Below, piece after piece: positions 25,156-34,112 of a DNA stretch of 52,081 bases. Location of the stretch: contig DHDH01000015.1 of the NCBI GenBank assembly GCA_002399235.1, positions 1-52,081 of the forward strand, written 5' to 3'. Under the pieces are notes generated by a model. The model saw nothing but the letters and a program-made list of their open reading frames with translations, searched no databases and was not told the DNA's origin. A program made the translations under genes and the position numbers. The DNA comes from Firmicutes bacterium UBA4881. Lineage in GTDB: Bacteria > Bacillota > DTU065. Positions within the stretch are counted from its first letter, which is position 1. Each line of letters opens with the position of its first letter.

Positions 25156-26729
25156 AAGTCAATTCTCCTTTGAGCAAGGTCAATCAGTGATTGTCTGTGA
25201 GCGGAAATTATAATTAACTTACCTTTTGCTACATTTTTTATAGTCTCTGCTACTATCTTTTCAGTATCACTGTCTAGGGCACTTGTCGGCTCGTCCAATA
25301 ACCAGATAGGAGCATCAGCGAGTATTGTACGTGCAAGTGCGATCCGCTGTTTTTGACCACCTGATAGTTCAGTAAAATCGTTATTTTCTACAGCGAAATT
25401 ATCCGCTCCAGCATAATGCAAAGCCTGAAAAACCTGTAGATCAGTTGCAGACGGCTTGGCAATACGAACATTTTCTATTATTGTATCGTTAAAAAGATAG
25501 GTATCCTGGGTAACCACAGAAACAGCTCCATGGATTTCAATATTTCCGTTGTCTGGTTTATATAATCCCGCAATTAGATCTAACAGAGTAGTTTTGCCAC
25601 TGCCCGATTTGCCACATATTGCAACTATACCGGCACCCGTATGCTCGAAAGATAGATTACTAATTACTGGGGTCCCTTGGTTATATGAAAAAGAAATATT
25701 ATCAATTTTAATATGGGGAACACCCCTGTATTCTTTTTGTTCAGTGTTTCCTGTTTGAGGTAGTTCTTGCAACTTTGCGATACGGTTAATGGAAGCAATG
25801 CTACGGTTAAGTCCGTTTAATAAAAACAGCAGATACACTGTAGGCCCTATGACATAGGTAAGCAAGTCAAAAACCGACAATAAGGTACCTACCGACAGGT
25901 TCCCGTTAATAACCATATGCCCCGCAAAAATTAAATAAACAACTCGTGGCACCATTGCAGTAGATGAACATGCTGTCTGCATCAAAGCATTCCATTTCGA
26001 AATCTTAATATCCGTTTTGTAAACAGCATTATACTCACGACTAAGCTTTTCGCGGATTTGCTTTTCAGCTATAAAAGATTTAATGACTGGTATTGTAGCT
26101 AAAACTTGCTCTAGGGTGGATAACGCACGCCCTTCACCTTCTGCACGCATAGGATATAGCTTATTCATCTCACGATTGAGTGAAAGAGTAAAAAACATAC
26201 CAATCGGTGTATAAACAAAAGTTATTAAAACAAGCAAAGGATTTATAAAAAGTACATAAATTAACACACCGAGTGCCATGGAAAACTGTGAAAACAAGCC
26301 AATAAGGTCGCCACCAATAAAATCGCAGACAACACCAGTGTCTGCGCCTATTGTCTGGAGCGTATCGCCTGCTTGTTGCTTAACTATTTCTCCATATTTG
26401 GCGTGTAGTAGCAAGTGAGCTATCCTATTTTTTAAGTCGCAACCCGATTTTGCTGCCAGCCGTGACACGCAGATACCGCTTATATATGTCAGTGTGCCAT
26501 TTATTGTAATCAAAGCTACAAACAGTAGCAAAGAAAAGTATATAGATTCAATGCTTCCATCGCTTGTGTTATCTATCAAGCTTTGTGTAACTCTTGCTTG
26601 AACGAGTCCTGTACCAACTAACATAAGTGCAATAAGCGAGGCAATAATATATAGTTCTTTATGAGGTTTTATCGTTTGCCATAAAAATTTAGCAGCAGAT
26701 TTATACCTGGAATTATTATCTCGAGGCAT
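25152..26729 (-). CDS. ABC exporter half-transporter (permease-ATPase fusion), first subunit
   Basis: Partner of the next gene. I use the ATG at 26727-26729 (525 residues, MPRDNNSRYK): AGGTAGG is 7 nt upstream. An in-frame TTG seven codons earlier is less likely. Six membrane helices are followed by an ATPase with Walker A GKSGSGKTT, LSGGQKQRIALART, Walker B IWLLDEPTSALDSD and ISAHRQS. The ATPase ends short, at the switch region. A palindrome lies 42 bp upstream and may be a regulator site. With the acetyltransferases and MerR/GyrI protein it forms a block that looks like drug or toxin resistance, by context. Confidence 0.92.
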   Translation of the reverse strand: MPRDNNSRYKSAAKFLWQTIKPHKELYIIASLIALMLVGTGLVQARVTQSLIDNTSDGSIESIYFSLLLFVALITINGTLTYISGICVSRLAAKSGCDLKNRIAHLLLHAKYGEIVKQQAGDTLQTIGADTGVVCDFIGGDLIGLFSQFSMALGVLIYVLFINPLLVLITFVYTPIGMFFTLSLNREMNKLYPMRAEGEGRALSTLEQVLATIPVIKSFIAEKQIREKLSREYNAVYKTDIKISKWNALMQTACSSTAMVPRVVYLIFAGHMVINGNLSVGTLLSVFDLLTYVIGPTVYLLFLLNGLNRSIASINRIAKLQELPQTGNTEQKEYRGVPHIKIDNISFSYNQGTPVISNLSFEHTGAGIVAICGKSGSGKTTLLDLIAGLYKPDNGNIEIHGAVSVVTQDTYLFNDTIIENVRIAKPSATDLQVFQALHYAGADNFAVENNDFTELSGGQKQRIALARTILADAPIWLLDEPTSALDSDTEKIVAETIKNVAKGKLIIISAHRQSLIDLAQRRIDL

Positions 26730-26771
26730 AAAAAAACCTACCTTTCTCAAGTGTTGACGAACAACGACTTA

Positions 26772-26802
26772 ATACCATAGTTTTAGCTACTAACTATGGT
26801 AT
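26772..26802. promoter_or_regulatory. Perfect 11-bp-arm palindrome upstream of the ABC exporter, candidate operator
   Basis: ATACCATAGTT (26772-26782), 9-nt centre, AACTATGGTAT (26792-26802). It lies 42 bp before the first exporter gene. No U-run follows, and arm length and position suit a dimeric repressor or activator site. I see no clear promoter hexamers, so the overlap with RNA polymerase cannot be stated. Confidence 0.6.
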
Positions 26803-27196
26803 AAGAACATCTAGGTAGCGTAACTTAGCGAATTCTATTGTTGTTAAAAAGTAGGTAACTAATCATTATTTTATTTTCAACCTTGCCCTTTCGTTAGTTT
26901 ATAATACTGCGTCGTATTCGAAATAAATGTTAGATAAAAACCAAGGAGTAATCTAAACAGTATTAGAATACAGGGGATCATCGAAAAAGAGATTATGTAA
27001 ACTTGGTTATGTAGAGAGCTATTAACTCCAAGAGATAGCGGAGTTTTTTATTATACTCAGATAACCTATCCCGATAAAAGCAACAGCTTTCCAGCCTAAC
27101 AACAAAAGCATTAGTACTATTAACTCTCTTAATAGACTGTATAACGTAAATTACTCTTAATCAATGGTTTAGACAGGAACAAATAGTTCAGATATG
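26803..27196. other. Gene-free spacer between exporter and thiamine operons
   Basis: No supported frame. On the plus strand AACTCC (27024-27029) pairs with GGAGTT (27040-27045) and is followed by further T residues, a small terminator-like hairpin with no gene upstream of it on that strand. A TATAAT at about 26901-26906 could be a -10 for a short plus-strand RNA, but no matching -35 is visible. Confidence 0.4.
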
Positions 27197-27235
27197 AAAA
27201 ATATCCCACGCCAACTCACTTTATGCGTGGGATAT
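27197..27235 (-). terminator. Terminator of the thiBPQ operon
   Basis: ATATCCCACGC (27201-27211) and GCGTGGGATAT (27225-27235) make an 11-bp stem, followed on the minus strand by a U-run (27197-27201). It lies about 115 nt after the thiQ stop. The plus-strand side is also T-rich, so it may work both ways. Confidence 0.85.
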
Positions 27236-27349
27236 ATTTTATTCTCTATTGTTCATAAACAATACTTATTACACTACACCTTTGTCCCCGACATAATATC
27301 ATGCACGTTTGCATTCCAGTCCCAACTGTCATAATTGGGTATTGGCTTT

Positions 27350-28330
27350 TTACACAAGGAGCGCTTTTCTTAAAGATAATTCAATCTCACTGCCATTTTC
27401 TCTCAATGAGTTAGGATTAAAATCTAAATAGCGTAACTCGCCTAAGTTGGTAGCCACTAAATACTCTACCGCAAACCCTAGATAGCTTCTTTTAATAATC
27501 CTACCCCTTACCCCCCCTCCTATTTGTAGATGCTCTGGCCTAATGGCAAACTGGTAGATACCATCAGCTACCTCCAGAGGAAGAGTGGTTGAGCCAAAAA
27601 TAATTTGGCCTTTTTTAACCTCAAGCTGCACCAAGTTTACTTGGCCAAAGAAACTAGCTACATAGGGAGAATTAGGTTGGGTATAGATCTCGAAGGGGGT
27701 ACCCATCTGTACAATGCGTCCATTTTCTAGTAGAGCAATGCGATCAGAAAGGCTAAGGGCTTCTTCCTGGTTGTGTGTGACAAAGACAATAGTAAGCCCT
27801 AAGGTTTTCTGTAGTTCTTTTAGTTCCTCTCTTAAAGATTGTCTTAAGGCAGGATCAAGAGCTGCAAAAGGCTCATCTAAAAGCAACAGATTGGGTTCTA
27901 CAGCTAAGGCTCTAGCTAAGGCTACGCGTTGGCTCTCACCACCAGATAAACGCCTGACCGAGCGATCTTTTAAATCTTCTAGCTTAAATAAAGCTAGTAA
28001 ATCCTTTAACCGTCTTTCTTTGATTTCTCTTTTTTCTTTTCTTAAGCCATAGAGAATATTTTCTGTTACTGAAAGATGGGGAAAGAGCGCATAGTCTTGG
28101 AAGACTAAGCCTAAATTTCTTTTCTGTGGTGGTAGTTTAGTTATATCTAATCCAGACAGTTTAATAGATCCAGAGTCACAATCTTCTAGCCCAGCAATCA
28201 GTCTCAGGGTAGTGGTTTTACCACAACCACTAGGGCCAAGTAGAGAAAAAAACTCTCCTTTAGCGATTGTAAAATCAACAGCTATATTAAAATTGTCATA
28301 GCTTTTCTGTAGGTCCTTTACCTCAAGCAT
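27350..28330 (-). CDS. thiQ: Thiamine ABC transporter ATP-binding protein
   Basis: ATPase driving thiamine uptake with ThiP and ThiB. The 326-residue protein has Walker A GPSGCGKTTTLRLIAG, the Q-loop VFQDYALFPHLSV, signature LSGGESQRVALARALA, Walker B LLLLDEPFAALDPA and switch His in FVTHNQEEAL, then a C-terminal TOBE-like domain (about 240-326). I start at the ATG at 28328-28330, which has GGAGGGGAG upstream and overlaps the thiP stop by 8 nt. The C-terminal domain is longer than in enterobacterial ThiQ. Specificity rests on the TPP riboswitch and ThiB. Confidence 0.9.
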   Translation of the reverse strand: MLEVKDLQKSYDNFNIAVDFTIAKGEFFSLLGPSGCGKTTTLRLIAGLEDCDSGSIKLSGLDITKLPPQKRNLGLVFQDYALFPHLSVTENILYGLRKEKREIKERRLKDLLALFKLEDLKDRSVRRLSGGESQRVALARALAVEPNLLLLDEPFAALDPALRQSLREELKELQKTLGLTIVFVTHNQEEALSLSDRIALLENGRIVQMGTPFEIYTQPNSPYVASFFGQVNLVQLEVKKGQIIFGSTTLPLEVADGIYQFAIRPEHLQIGGGVRGRIIKRSYLGFAVEYLVATNLGELRYLDFNPNSLRENGSEIELSLRKALLV

Positions 28331-29894
28331 GGCCTCTCCCCTCCCCTTTTCCCTCAATAAGCACAAATAGAATAATAAATAAAACCGACATTAAGGTTCC
28401 GAGTGCTGTGCCTTCTGGAAAACTATAATGACCAATTAAGCGGTATAAAGCCACTGTAAAGGTCACAAATCTTCCTTCACCAACTAACATGATCCCCGAA
28501 AGATCACCTAAAGAAAGCGCTAAACCATAAGCAAAAGCTGAATTTAAGGTGGGTCGTAAAAGGGGTAGATAGATAGTGCTAACAATCTCTTTCTCACTAG
28601 CTCCTAGGACTGCTGCAGCTTGCCTATACTCGGGATTAATCTCTTCTAAACCTAAACTCACTATTGAATAAACCACTGGAAAAGCAATGAAAACCTGGGT
28701 AAAGACCATCACAATTGGCACTGGTAGCCAATTTTTCATGGTTACTAGTACACCAAAACCATAACTCATCATCGATACCCCCAGCGGTACGAGAAAAAAT
28801 GGTCTAAACCTAGGATAGTATCGGGCTAAAACAAATGCTAAAGCTACTGCTATAGCACTACTGGTTCCTGCCAAAAGTAGGCTGTTGATAAAGACTTGCC
28901 ACATCGGAGTGCCTAGTAGTCTGGTTGTTTTAGCAGAAAATAAATTAATATGATTTTGTAAGGTAAAAGTACCCCCCCGGGTTAGAAATGAACGATAAGA
29001 AAGACTTAAAAGAGGCCCACCATAAAAGATAAGTAATGCCACAAAATAGATCACCATTAAGACCTTAAGCCAGGTCTTTTTTTCTTTGTTAAATGGTTTG
29101 GCTTGTGAAAGGGTAAACGCCTTATCGACACTGTCTGTTCTCTTTGAGAGATAGTTTACTAACAAAATAAAAGTGAACGATATGATTAATTGTAAAAAAG
29201 CTACTAGGTGTGCTTTTTCTAAGTTAAGCCTTCTAACTAAGGTATAAATAAAAACTTCCACCGTCTGAAAGGAAACCCCACCGAAGACCAGTACTATAGC
29301 AAAACTAAGTGAGGAATAAAGAAAAGACAATAAGGTCGCATAGGCTAAAGAAGGCCAAAGCAGGGGTAACTCAATACGGAAAAAAGCTCTAAGTGGTGAA
29401 TCACCTAAAACATAAGCAGATTCTAATAGATCTCTATCTAACTTTTCCCAAGTAGTACCCACAATTCGAATACTAACAGAGAAATTATAAAAGACATGGG
29501 CAAAGATGATGCCGATAAAACTATAGATAAAGGTTCCTGTGCCAAAGGTTCTAGCAAACAAACCTTGCTGCCCATAAAACACAATCATCGCTAAAACTAC
29601 TAGGATGCTTGGTAATATGAATGGGATCATAGTCAAATTACGGATTAACCTTTTACCCTTGAACTCATAGTGTGAGAAAAAATAAGCTCCTGGTAGCCCA
29701 ATGATTAAGCTAAAAAGTGCGCTTAAACCAGCCTGGGTGTAGGTGAATTTTAAAGCACTATGTAAAGAAGGGTCAGTTAGTAGCTCTGTGATAATTTCTA
29801 TAAGATTAGGGAGGGCTAGAAGTTTAACGACTAGGCCTCCTAAAGGTACGTATACAATTAGCAGTAATATTAATAAGGATACTAGTCGCCACAC
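28323..29894 (-). CDS. thiP: Thiamine ABC transporter permease, duplicated BPD_transp_1 protein
   Basis: Inner-membrane channel of the thiamine importer. The 523-residue protein contains two fused permease units of about six helices each, the ThiP/FbpB layout, with EAA-type loops in each half (LLESAYVLGDSPLRAFFRIELPLL split over 150-180, and EYRQAAAVLGASEKEIV in the second). Start is GTG with GGAGGG 7 nt upstream, 35 nt after thiB; its stop overlaps thiQ. Length is close to the usual 530-540. Iron permeases share this fold; the riboswitch resolves it. Confidence 0.91.
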   Translation of the reverse strand: MWRLVSLLILLLIVYVPLGGLVVKLLALPNLIEIITELLTDPSLHSALKFTYTQAGLSALFSLIIGLPGAYFFSHYEFKGKRLIRNLTMIPFILPSILVVLAMIVFYGQQGLFARTFGTGTFIYSFIGIIFAHVFYNFSVSIRIVGTTWEKLDRDLLESAYVLGDSPLRAFFRIELPLLWPSLAYATLLSFLYSSLSFAIVLVFGGVSFQTVEVFIYTLVRRLNLEKAHLVAFLQLIISFTFILLVNYLSKRTDSVDKAFTLSQAKPFNKEKKTWLKVLMVIYFVALLIFYGGPLLSLSYRSFLTRGGTFTLQNHINLFSAKTTRLLGTPMWQVFINSLLLAGTSSAIAVALAFVLARYYPRFRPFFLVPLGVSMMSYGFGVLVTMKNWLPVPIVMVFTQVFIAFPVVYSIVSLGLEEINPEYRQAAAVLGASEKEIVSTIYLPLLRPTLNSAFAYGLALSLGDLSGIMLVGEGRFVTFTVALYRLIGHYSFPEGTALGTLMSVLFIILFVLIEGKGEGRGHA

Positions 29895-29929
29895 TCTCTA
29901 ACCCTCCTTTTAATCAAACTAACAAAAAA

Positions 29930-30928
29930 TTATCTCATCACTTTTTCCCAGTCTTTTAACCACTTATCCAAATTATTATAGATCTTATCTAGACTTAGCT
30001 TACTATTAAGAATCTCAGGAGCCTTCGCAGCAATAGCAAAAGACTCAGGTAGTTTAGCATCGCTTCTAGCAGGATACATAAACTGTGATTCGGTTAATGC
30101 TTCTTGTAAAGGTATACTTAACAAGTAATCCATAGCCGCTCTAGCCAAGGTGCGATTTTTCGTTCCCTTAACAATACCAGCTCCTTCAATTTGAGCCCAG
30201 GCAGTATTGTCTAAAACAAGTGCTTGGTATCTATCTGTCTTATCATATACGAGATGGTAAACCGGACTAGAACCATAACTTAAGACAATAGGTGCTTCTC
30301 CGTTGGTATAAATTCCATAGGCTATAGACCAGCTAGAGGGCATAACAAGGATATTTTTCTTTAACTCTTGCCAATAATTCAAGTAGTTATCTTCACCATA
30401 AAGGGCAATGGTGGAGAGTAAAAAAGCTTGGCCTGGGGAAGAAGTCATTGGGTTAGGAATAACAAGCTTTTTAGCATATTCGCTTTTTAACAGATCTTGG
30501 TGGGTTTTAGGCACTTTAGGAAGATTTTTAGAGTCATAGTTAAAGGTAATAAAACCATAATCAAAGGGTACCATATAGAAATCTTTAGCAAAGACAAGGT
30601 CTGGTCTAATTTTATCAGCACCTTTTGGTTTGTAAGCTTCAAAAACATCATCTTTTTTAGCATCGATAAGATAGATTTCATCGAGACCAATTACCATATC
30701 AGCTACAGGCTTTCCCTTTTCCATGAGAAGTCTCGTATACATAGTACCCGTATCTTCAAAAAGAATAAACTTAACTTTAGCATTGTACTCTTTGACCATA
30801 TGCTTTTCCATCATTTCCATCAGATTTTGGCCAAAAGAGTCGTAGCTATAAATAACTAGCTCACTCCCTTGTACGAAAACGGCACAGAACACAAAAACTA
30901 CCAGTAACAAGGTATAAAAGCGTTTCAC
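29930..30928 (-). CDS. thiB: Thiamine-binding periplasmic protein
   Basis: Captures thiamine or its phosphates outside the inner membrane for ThiPQ. A signal peptide (MKRFYTLLLVVFVFCAVFVQG) precedes LVIYSYDSFG, the usual ThiB start; MVPFDYGFITFNYD, MTSSPGQAFLL and SPVYHLVYD are family blocks. I prefer the GTG at 30926-30928 (332 residues) because AGGAGG then lies 8 nt upstream; a TTG one codon earlier is closer. There is no lipobox Cys at the cleavage site, so it appears soluble in a periplasm. First gene of the riboswitch-controlled operon. Confidence 0.93.
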   Translation of the reverse strand: MKRFYTLLLVVFVFCAVFVQGSELVIYSYDSFGQNLMEMMEKHMVKEYNAKVKFILFEDTGTMYTRLLMEKGKPVADMVIGLDEIYLIDAKKDDVFEAYKPKGADKIRPDLVFAKDFYMVPFDYGFITFNYDSKNLPKVPKTHQDLLKSEYAKKLVIPNPMTSSPGQAFLLSTIALYGEDNYLNYWQELKKNILVMPSSWSIAYGIYTNGEAPIVLSYGSSPVYHLVYDKTDRYQALVLDNTAWAQIEGAGIVKGTKNRTLARAAMDYLLSIPLQEALTESQFMYPARSDAKLPESFAIAAKAPEILNSKLSLDKIYNNLDKWLKDWEKVMR

Positions 30929-30956
30929 CAAAAAACCTCCTTAGTTCTACGGGGTT

Positions 30957-30989
30957 TAAAAAGCCTTCCCCTTAGTAAAAGGGAAGGCT
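30957..30989 (-). terminator. Intrinsic terminator of the TPP riboswitch expression platform
   Basis: AGCCTTCCCTT and AGGGGAAGGCT (minus strand, 30989-30979 and 30972-30962) form an 11-bp stem with one G-U pair, followed by UUUUU. It sits between the aptamer and the thiB ribosome site, so ligand binding most likely ends transcription early. Confidence 0.9.
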
Positions 30990-30991
30990 GA

Positions 30992-31091
30992 AATAAGCGA
31001 TACCTCGAAACTCCCTACGCTAGAATTACCTAGATCAGGTTGTCGGAGTGTGATCTCAGCCCCTTGTGGGGGCACCCCCGTTCGACTTATT
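30992..31091 (-). promoter_or_regulatory. TPP riboswitch (THI element)
   Basis: The minus strand carries the conserved core in order: CGGGGGUGC, GGGGCUGAGAUCACAC, then ACCUGAUCUAGGUAAUUC and UAGCGUAGGGA. P1 is formed by UCGAA (31085-31081) with UUCGA (31009-31005) and extended by AAUAAG/CUUAUU. It senses thiamine pyrophosphate; the adjacent terminator and thiBPQ make this an off-switch for thiamine uptake. Confidence 0.97.
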
Positions 31092-31276
31092 ATATTTTAC
31101 TTCACTTTAGCAAATGCACCTTGTTTTGTCAAACTAGTCCCTACTTTCAATAGTAACTAGCCAATCGATTGGAGTTACTTGAAAAAATAGATTTCACTTT
31201 TCAGAAACCACTTACCCTAAGCTATTCATCTTAAAACTACTCTGTGGCAACTAATACCGTCTGCAAGGACTAAGTT

Positions 31277-31335
31277 TATAATCATAAAAAGGACCACTCT
31301 TCTTGATACAGAATTTTGTAGCTATGGGGAGTGGT
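31277..31335 (+). promoter_or_regulatory. Putative -10 box and ribosome-site-covering hairpin of the murein-recycling operon
   Basis: TATAAT (31277-31282) is a good -10; no clear -35 is seen. In the leader ACCACTC (31293-31299) can pair with GAGTGGT (31329-31335), which includes part of the GGGGAGTGG ribosome site of the first gene. This could reduce translation initiation; whether it is regulated is unknown. Confidence 0.45.
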
Positions 31336-31340
31336 TAATT

Positions 31341-32084
31341 ATGGAAAACTTTTTGTCCTTTGCTCAGGAGCATATTGAACCTTTACTGGTGAGTAATCCT
31401 GGTCGGGTAGGCTTTGCGGCTACTTTATTAGGCGAAACTTATTCATTCAAAGGTGATGAATCATTTGTAGCTGCTTCTACAATCAAGGTACCTCTTTTAC
31501 TTTCAGCTCTTAAACTTAATCTGCAAAAGCCTGTTCCTCTACCACTACTAAAAACTGGTGGTTCTGGGATCCTGGAGTTTTTTAATAGTAACCTTTATTA
31601 CAACCTTCACGATCTTCTATTAGCTATGATTGCCACCAGTGATAATGCTGCGACTAATGTAGTTATTGATTTATTAGGTGGTTTCCAGCCCATTGAGCAA
31701 GAATGGTCCTTATGGGGATTAAAGAAAACTAAATTAAAAAGAAAGATGATGGATTTTTCAGCTAGCAAAAAGGGATTAGAAAATACTTCTTCACCTTTAG
31801 AGATGGTGAATTTACTTACTACCCTTACACCAGAAAAGACTGCTACTCTACGGTATTTCCTTAGTAAGCAACTTTTCAGAGAAGGCTTAGGCTTTTATCT
31901 TACAGAAGGTGTAACTGAACATAAAACCGGTTCTCTTGATTCTGTTTTTAACGATGTAGGGATAATGAAACTTAACGGCGATCTCCTCTACTACGCCTAT
32001 TTTAGCAAAGATATCAATATTGGCGAAAGCATTACCCTTGCTGGACGAATTGGCCAGATAATCTATGAGAGGTGCCCTCAATGA
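31341..32084 (+). CDS. Class A beta-lactamase-fold serine hydrolase without signal peptide
   Basis: Contains all three motifs of the fold: S46-T-I-K49, S100-D-N102 and K195-T-G197. The omega-loop Glu of true class A enzymes is not evident; the aligned stretch reads RKMMDFSASKKGLENTSSP, as in uncharacterised serine hydrolases. At 247 residues it lacks any signal peptide, so it should act in the cytoplasm, unlike a resistance enzyme. It overlaps the epimerase gene by 4 nt and is followed by an NlpC/P60 endopeptidase, so a role on murein-derived peptides (perhaps as a D,D- or L,D-peptidase taking the place of ykfA) is my inference. Confidence 0.88.
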   Translation: MENFLSFAQEHIEPLLVSNPGRVGFAATLLGETYSFKGDESFVAASTIKVPLLLSALKLNLQKPVPLPLLKTGGSGILEFFNSNLYYNLHDLLLAMIATSDNAATNVVIDLLGGFQPIEQEWSLWGLKKTKLKRKMMDFSASKKGLENTSSPLEMVNLLTTLTPEKTATLRYFLSKQLFREGLGFYLTEGVTEHKTGSLDSVFNDVGIMKLNGDLLYYAYFSKDINIGESITLAGRIGQIIYERCPQ

Positions 32085-33172
32085 AAATTACCAATGCTTC
32101 GGTTTTTTCAATAAGTGTCCCCAAAAAATCGGCATTTGCTGTTGCCTATGCAGTACGTGTCGCTGCAGAAAGTCTTATTGTGAAGTTAGAAACCGATACA
32201 GGGCTTATAGGCTTTGGTGAAGCCGTCCCTGTTAAGGAAGTTACTGGTGAAGATAAAAATCAAGTTTATATTAAACTAAAAGAGTTTTGTAGCTTACTTA
32301 AAGGTTGCGATCTGAAGGAACATCCTGCAATTATGATGAAAGCAGAGTCCTTCCTCAAAGATATGCCTTCTGCTTGTTCTGCCCTAGATTCAGCTTTTTG
32401 GGACCTTACCGGCCAGACTCAGAATAAACCTCTTTATCAGATCTGGGGAGGAGCCAAAGAATATTGCTTAGCTAGTCAGAGTCTAGGAATTCTCTCATTA
32501 GAAGAAACCTTATCAGAGACAAAAAAGTATGTAGAGCAAGGCATTACCCACCTAAAATACAAGATCGGTTTAGATAAGGAAGCTGATCTTAAGCGTATTA
32601 AGCAAGTCCGAGACCAGTTTCCTAATATAACCATCTATCTAGATGCCAACCAAGGTTATTCTGTACACGAAGCTATGTTTGTTACCGAAAGCTTAGCTGA
32701 TTATAAGATTGAATTTATGGAACAACCTGTAGCGAAAGAAGATTTAAAAGGGTTAATCACTGTAGCCAGGCATTCACCTTTCGCTATTGTCGCTGACGAA
32801 GCTATTCAAGGTATGGAGAGCTTAGATAAACTCTTAGCTTTGGGTACTATACCTATGATTAATATCAAACTGATGAAGTGTGGTGGCCCATCAAAGGCTT
32901 TAAAGATGATTCAAAAAGCTAACGAATATAATATAAAATGCATGATCGGCTGTATGATCGAAACCCGTCTAGGGATCACAACCGGTCTCCATGTAGCTCA
33001 GGCCAGTAATAATGTTTATTACATCGACCTAGACGGTTGTTGGGACCTCAATTTCGACATCGTAAAAAAGGACGGTGCCAACTTACACGATGGTAAAGAG
33101 TTTGTTTCTTTAGCTCCCGGTCTTGGTGTATGTATCGATGAAGAACTCTTAAGGAAATTTTCCGATAAGTGA
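32081..33172 (+). CDS. ykfB: L-Ala-D/L-Glu epimerase, enolase superfamily
   Basis: Epimerises L-Ala-D-Glu released from peptidoglycan so that it can be hydrolysed by ordinary peptidases. The ATG at 32081 overlaps the preceding stop (ATGA) and gives 363 residues. Catalytic and metal residues of the family are in place: K159-x-K161 (HLKYKIG), D188 (LDANQGY), E214 (FMEQPV), D239 (VADEAI) and K263 (NIKLMKCGG). Bacillus ykfB and ykfC are adjacent in the same way. Other dipeptide epimerases are possible; neighbours favour Ala-Glu. Confidence 0.91.
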   Translation: MKITNASVFSISVPKKSAFAVAYAVRVAAESLIVKLETDTGLIGFGEAVPVKEVTGEDKNQVYIKLKEFCSLLKGCDLKEHPAIMMKAESFLKDMPSACSALDSAFWDLTGQTQNKPLYQIWGGAKEYCLASQSLGILSLEETLSETKKYVEQGITHLKYKIGLDKEADLKRIKQVRDQFPNITIYLDANQGYSVHEAMFVTESLADYKIEFMEQPVAKEDLKGLITVARHSPFAIVADEAIQGMESLDKLLALGTIPMINIKLMKCGGPSKALKMIQKANEYNIKCMIGCMIETRLGITTGLHVAQASNNVYYIDLDGCWDLNFDIVKKDGANLHDGKEFVSLAPGLGVCIDEELLRKFSDK

Positions 33173-33181
33173 GGGAACAAA

Positions 33182-33967
33182 ATGAGCATTTTAAAATACC
33201 CTGTTGTTAAATTGTTAGACACCCCTAATGCTTTAGCTTCCACGGTCACTGAAGGTAAAATGGGTGAATCTGTAACAGTTCTCGAAGAGCTTGGCGATTG
33301 GTTAGAGATCCAAACTGATTGGGATAACTACCCAGGATTTGTTCCTAAAGAAACAGTTGCCAATCTTGAGTGGCAAGTAGAAAACCCCTTAATTACAGCT
33401 TCACTTACTAGTCTTGTCTACTTAGAAGCTAAAGTGCAGTCACCTATTCTGCAGAGACTACCTATTGGCATTAAACTCACATTACTTGAATCAAGTGATT
33501 GCTGGTTTAAAGTCCAGCTCCCCGAGGGCACTATTGGTTATATCCAAAAGGGTGATACCGTTTTAGAGGAAGCTTTCCAATTCACCTCTTTACCCAAACT
33601 TCGCGCAAGTTTAGTAGCTTGGGCTTTAAAATTTAACAAAGCTGTTCCTTATGTATGGGGTGGTACTTCCTCTTTTGGTACAGACTGTTCAGGGTTTGTC
33701 CAACACCTCTATAGATTACACAATCTACCCTTAGAAAGAGATGCCTCCGAACAAGGTACAGGTAAGCATCTTGTTAACATCCAAAGAGGGGACATCTTAC
33801 CTGGCGACTTAATATTTTTTACAGGCTTTAGTCATGTAGGTATGGCCATCTCCCACTTCGATTTTATCCATGCCACAACCAATACCAAACCTGTAGTACA
33901 AATCTCGCAAATTGACGATCCCCACTGGGCGACGCAAACAATCCAGTATAGCCGTTACAAATTCTAA
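33182..33967 (+). CDS. ykfC: NlpC/P60 gamma-D-glutamyl-L-diamino acid endopeptidase, YkfC-like
   Basis: Cuts between D-Glu and the diamino acid of murein peptides. Two SH3b-like domains (about 1-65 and 70-130) precede the NlpC/P60 domain, with C169 in GTDCSGF, H218 in SHVGM and H230 in DFIHA as the catalytic set. No signal peptide is present, as expected for a recycling enzyme acting in the cytosol rather than a wall hydrolase. 261 residues; GAGGG stands before the ATG, 9 nt after ykfB. Its product L-Ala-D-Glu is the epimerase substrate. Confidence 0.9.
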   Translation: MSILKYPVVKLLDTPNALASTVTEGKMGESVTVLEELGDWLEIQTDWDNYPGFVPKETVANLEWQVENPLITASLTSLVYLEAKVQSPILQRLPIGIKLTLLESSDCWFKVQLPEGTIGYIQKGDTVLEEAFQFTSLPKLRASLVAWALKFNKAVPYVWGGTSSFGTDCSGFVQHLYRLHNLPLERDASEQGTGKHLVNIQRGDILPGDLIFFTGFSHVGMAISHFDFIHATTNTKPVVQISQIDDPHWATQTIQYSRYKF

Positions 33968-34112
33968 GCTATGTTTAGATATTCTCTTAGCAATCCCTAC
34001 CTGGGAAATCTTTCCTCCATTTAGTTAAAAACAACAACCTCCCTTGGAAGAAAAAAACACCTACAGCTGACGTTTTTATGTTAAAATGTAAATTCGAGGT
34101 GGTAGGTAGAAA

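Noticed and set aside
31341..32084. Beta-lactamase resistance gene
   Set aside because: No signal peptide, the omega-loop Glu is not evident, and the gene is coupled to murein-peptide enzymes; a housekeeping hydrolase is more likely.
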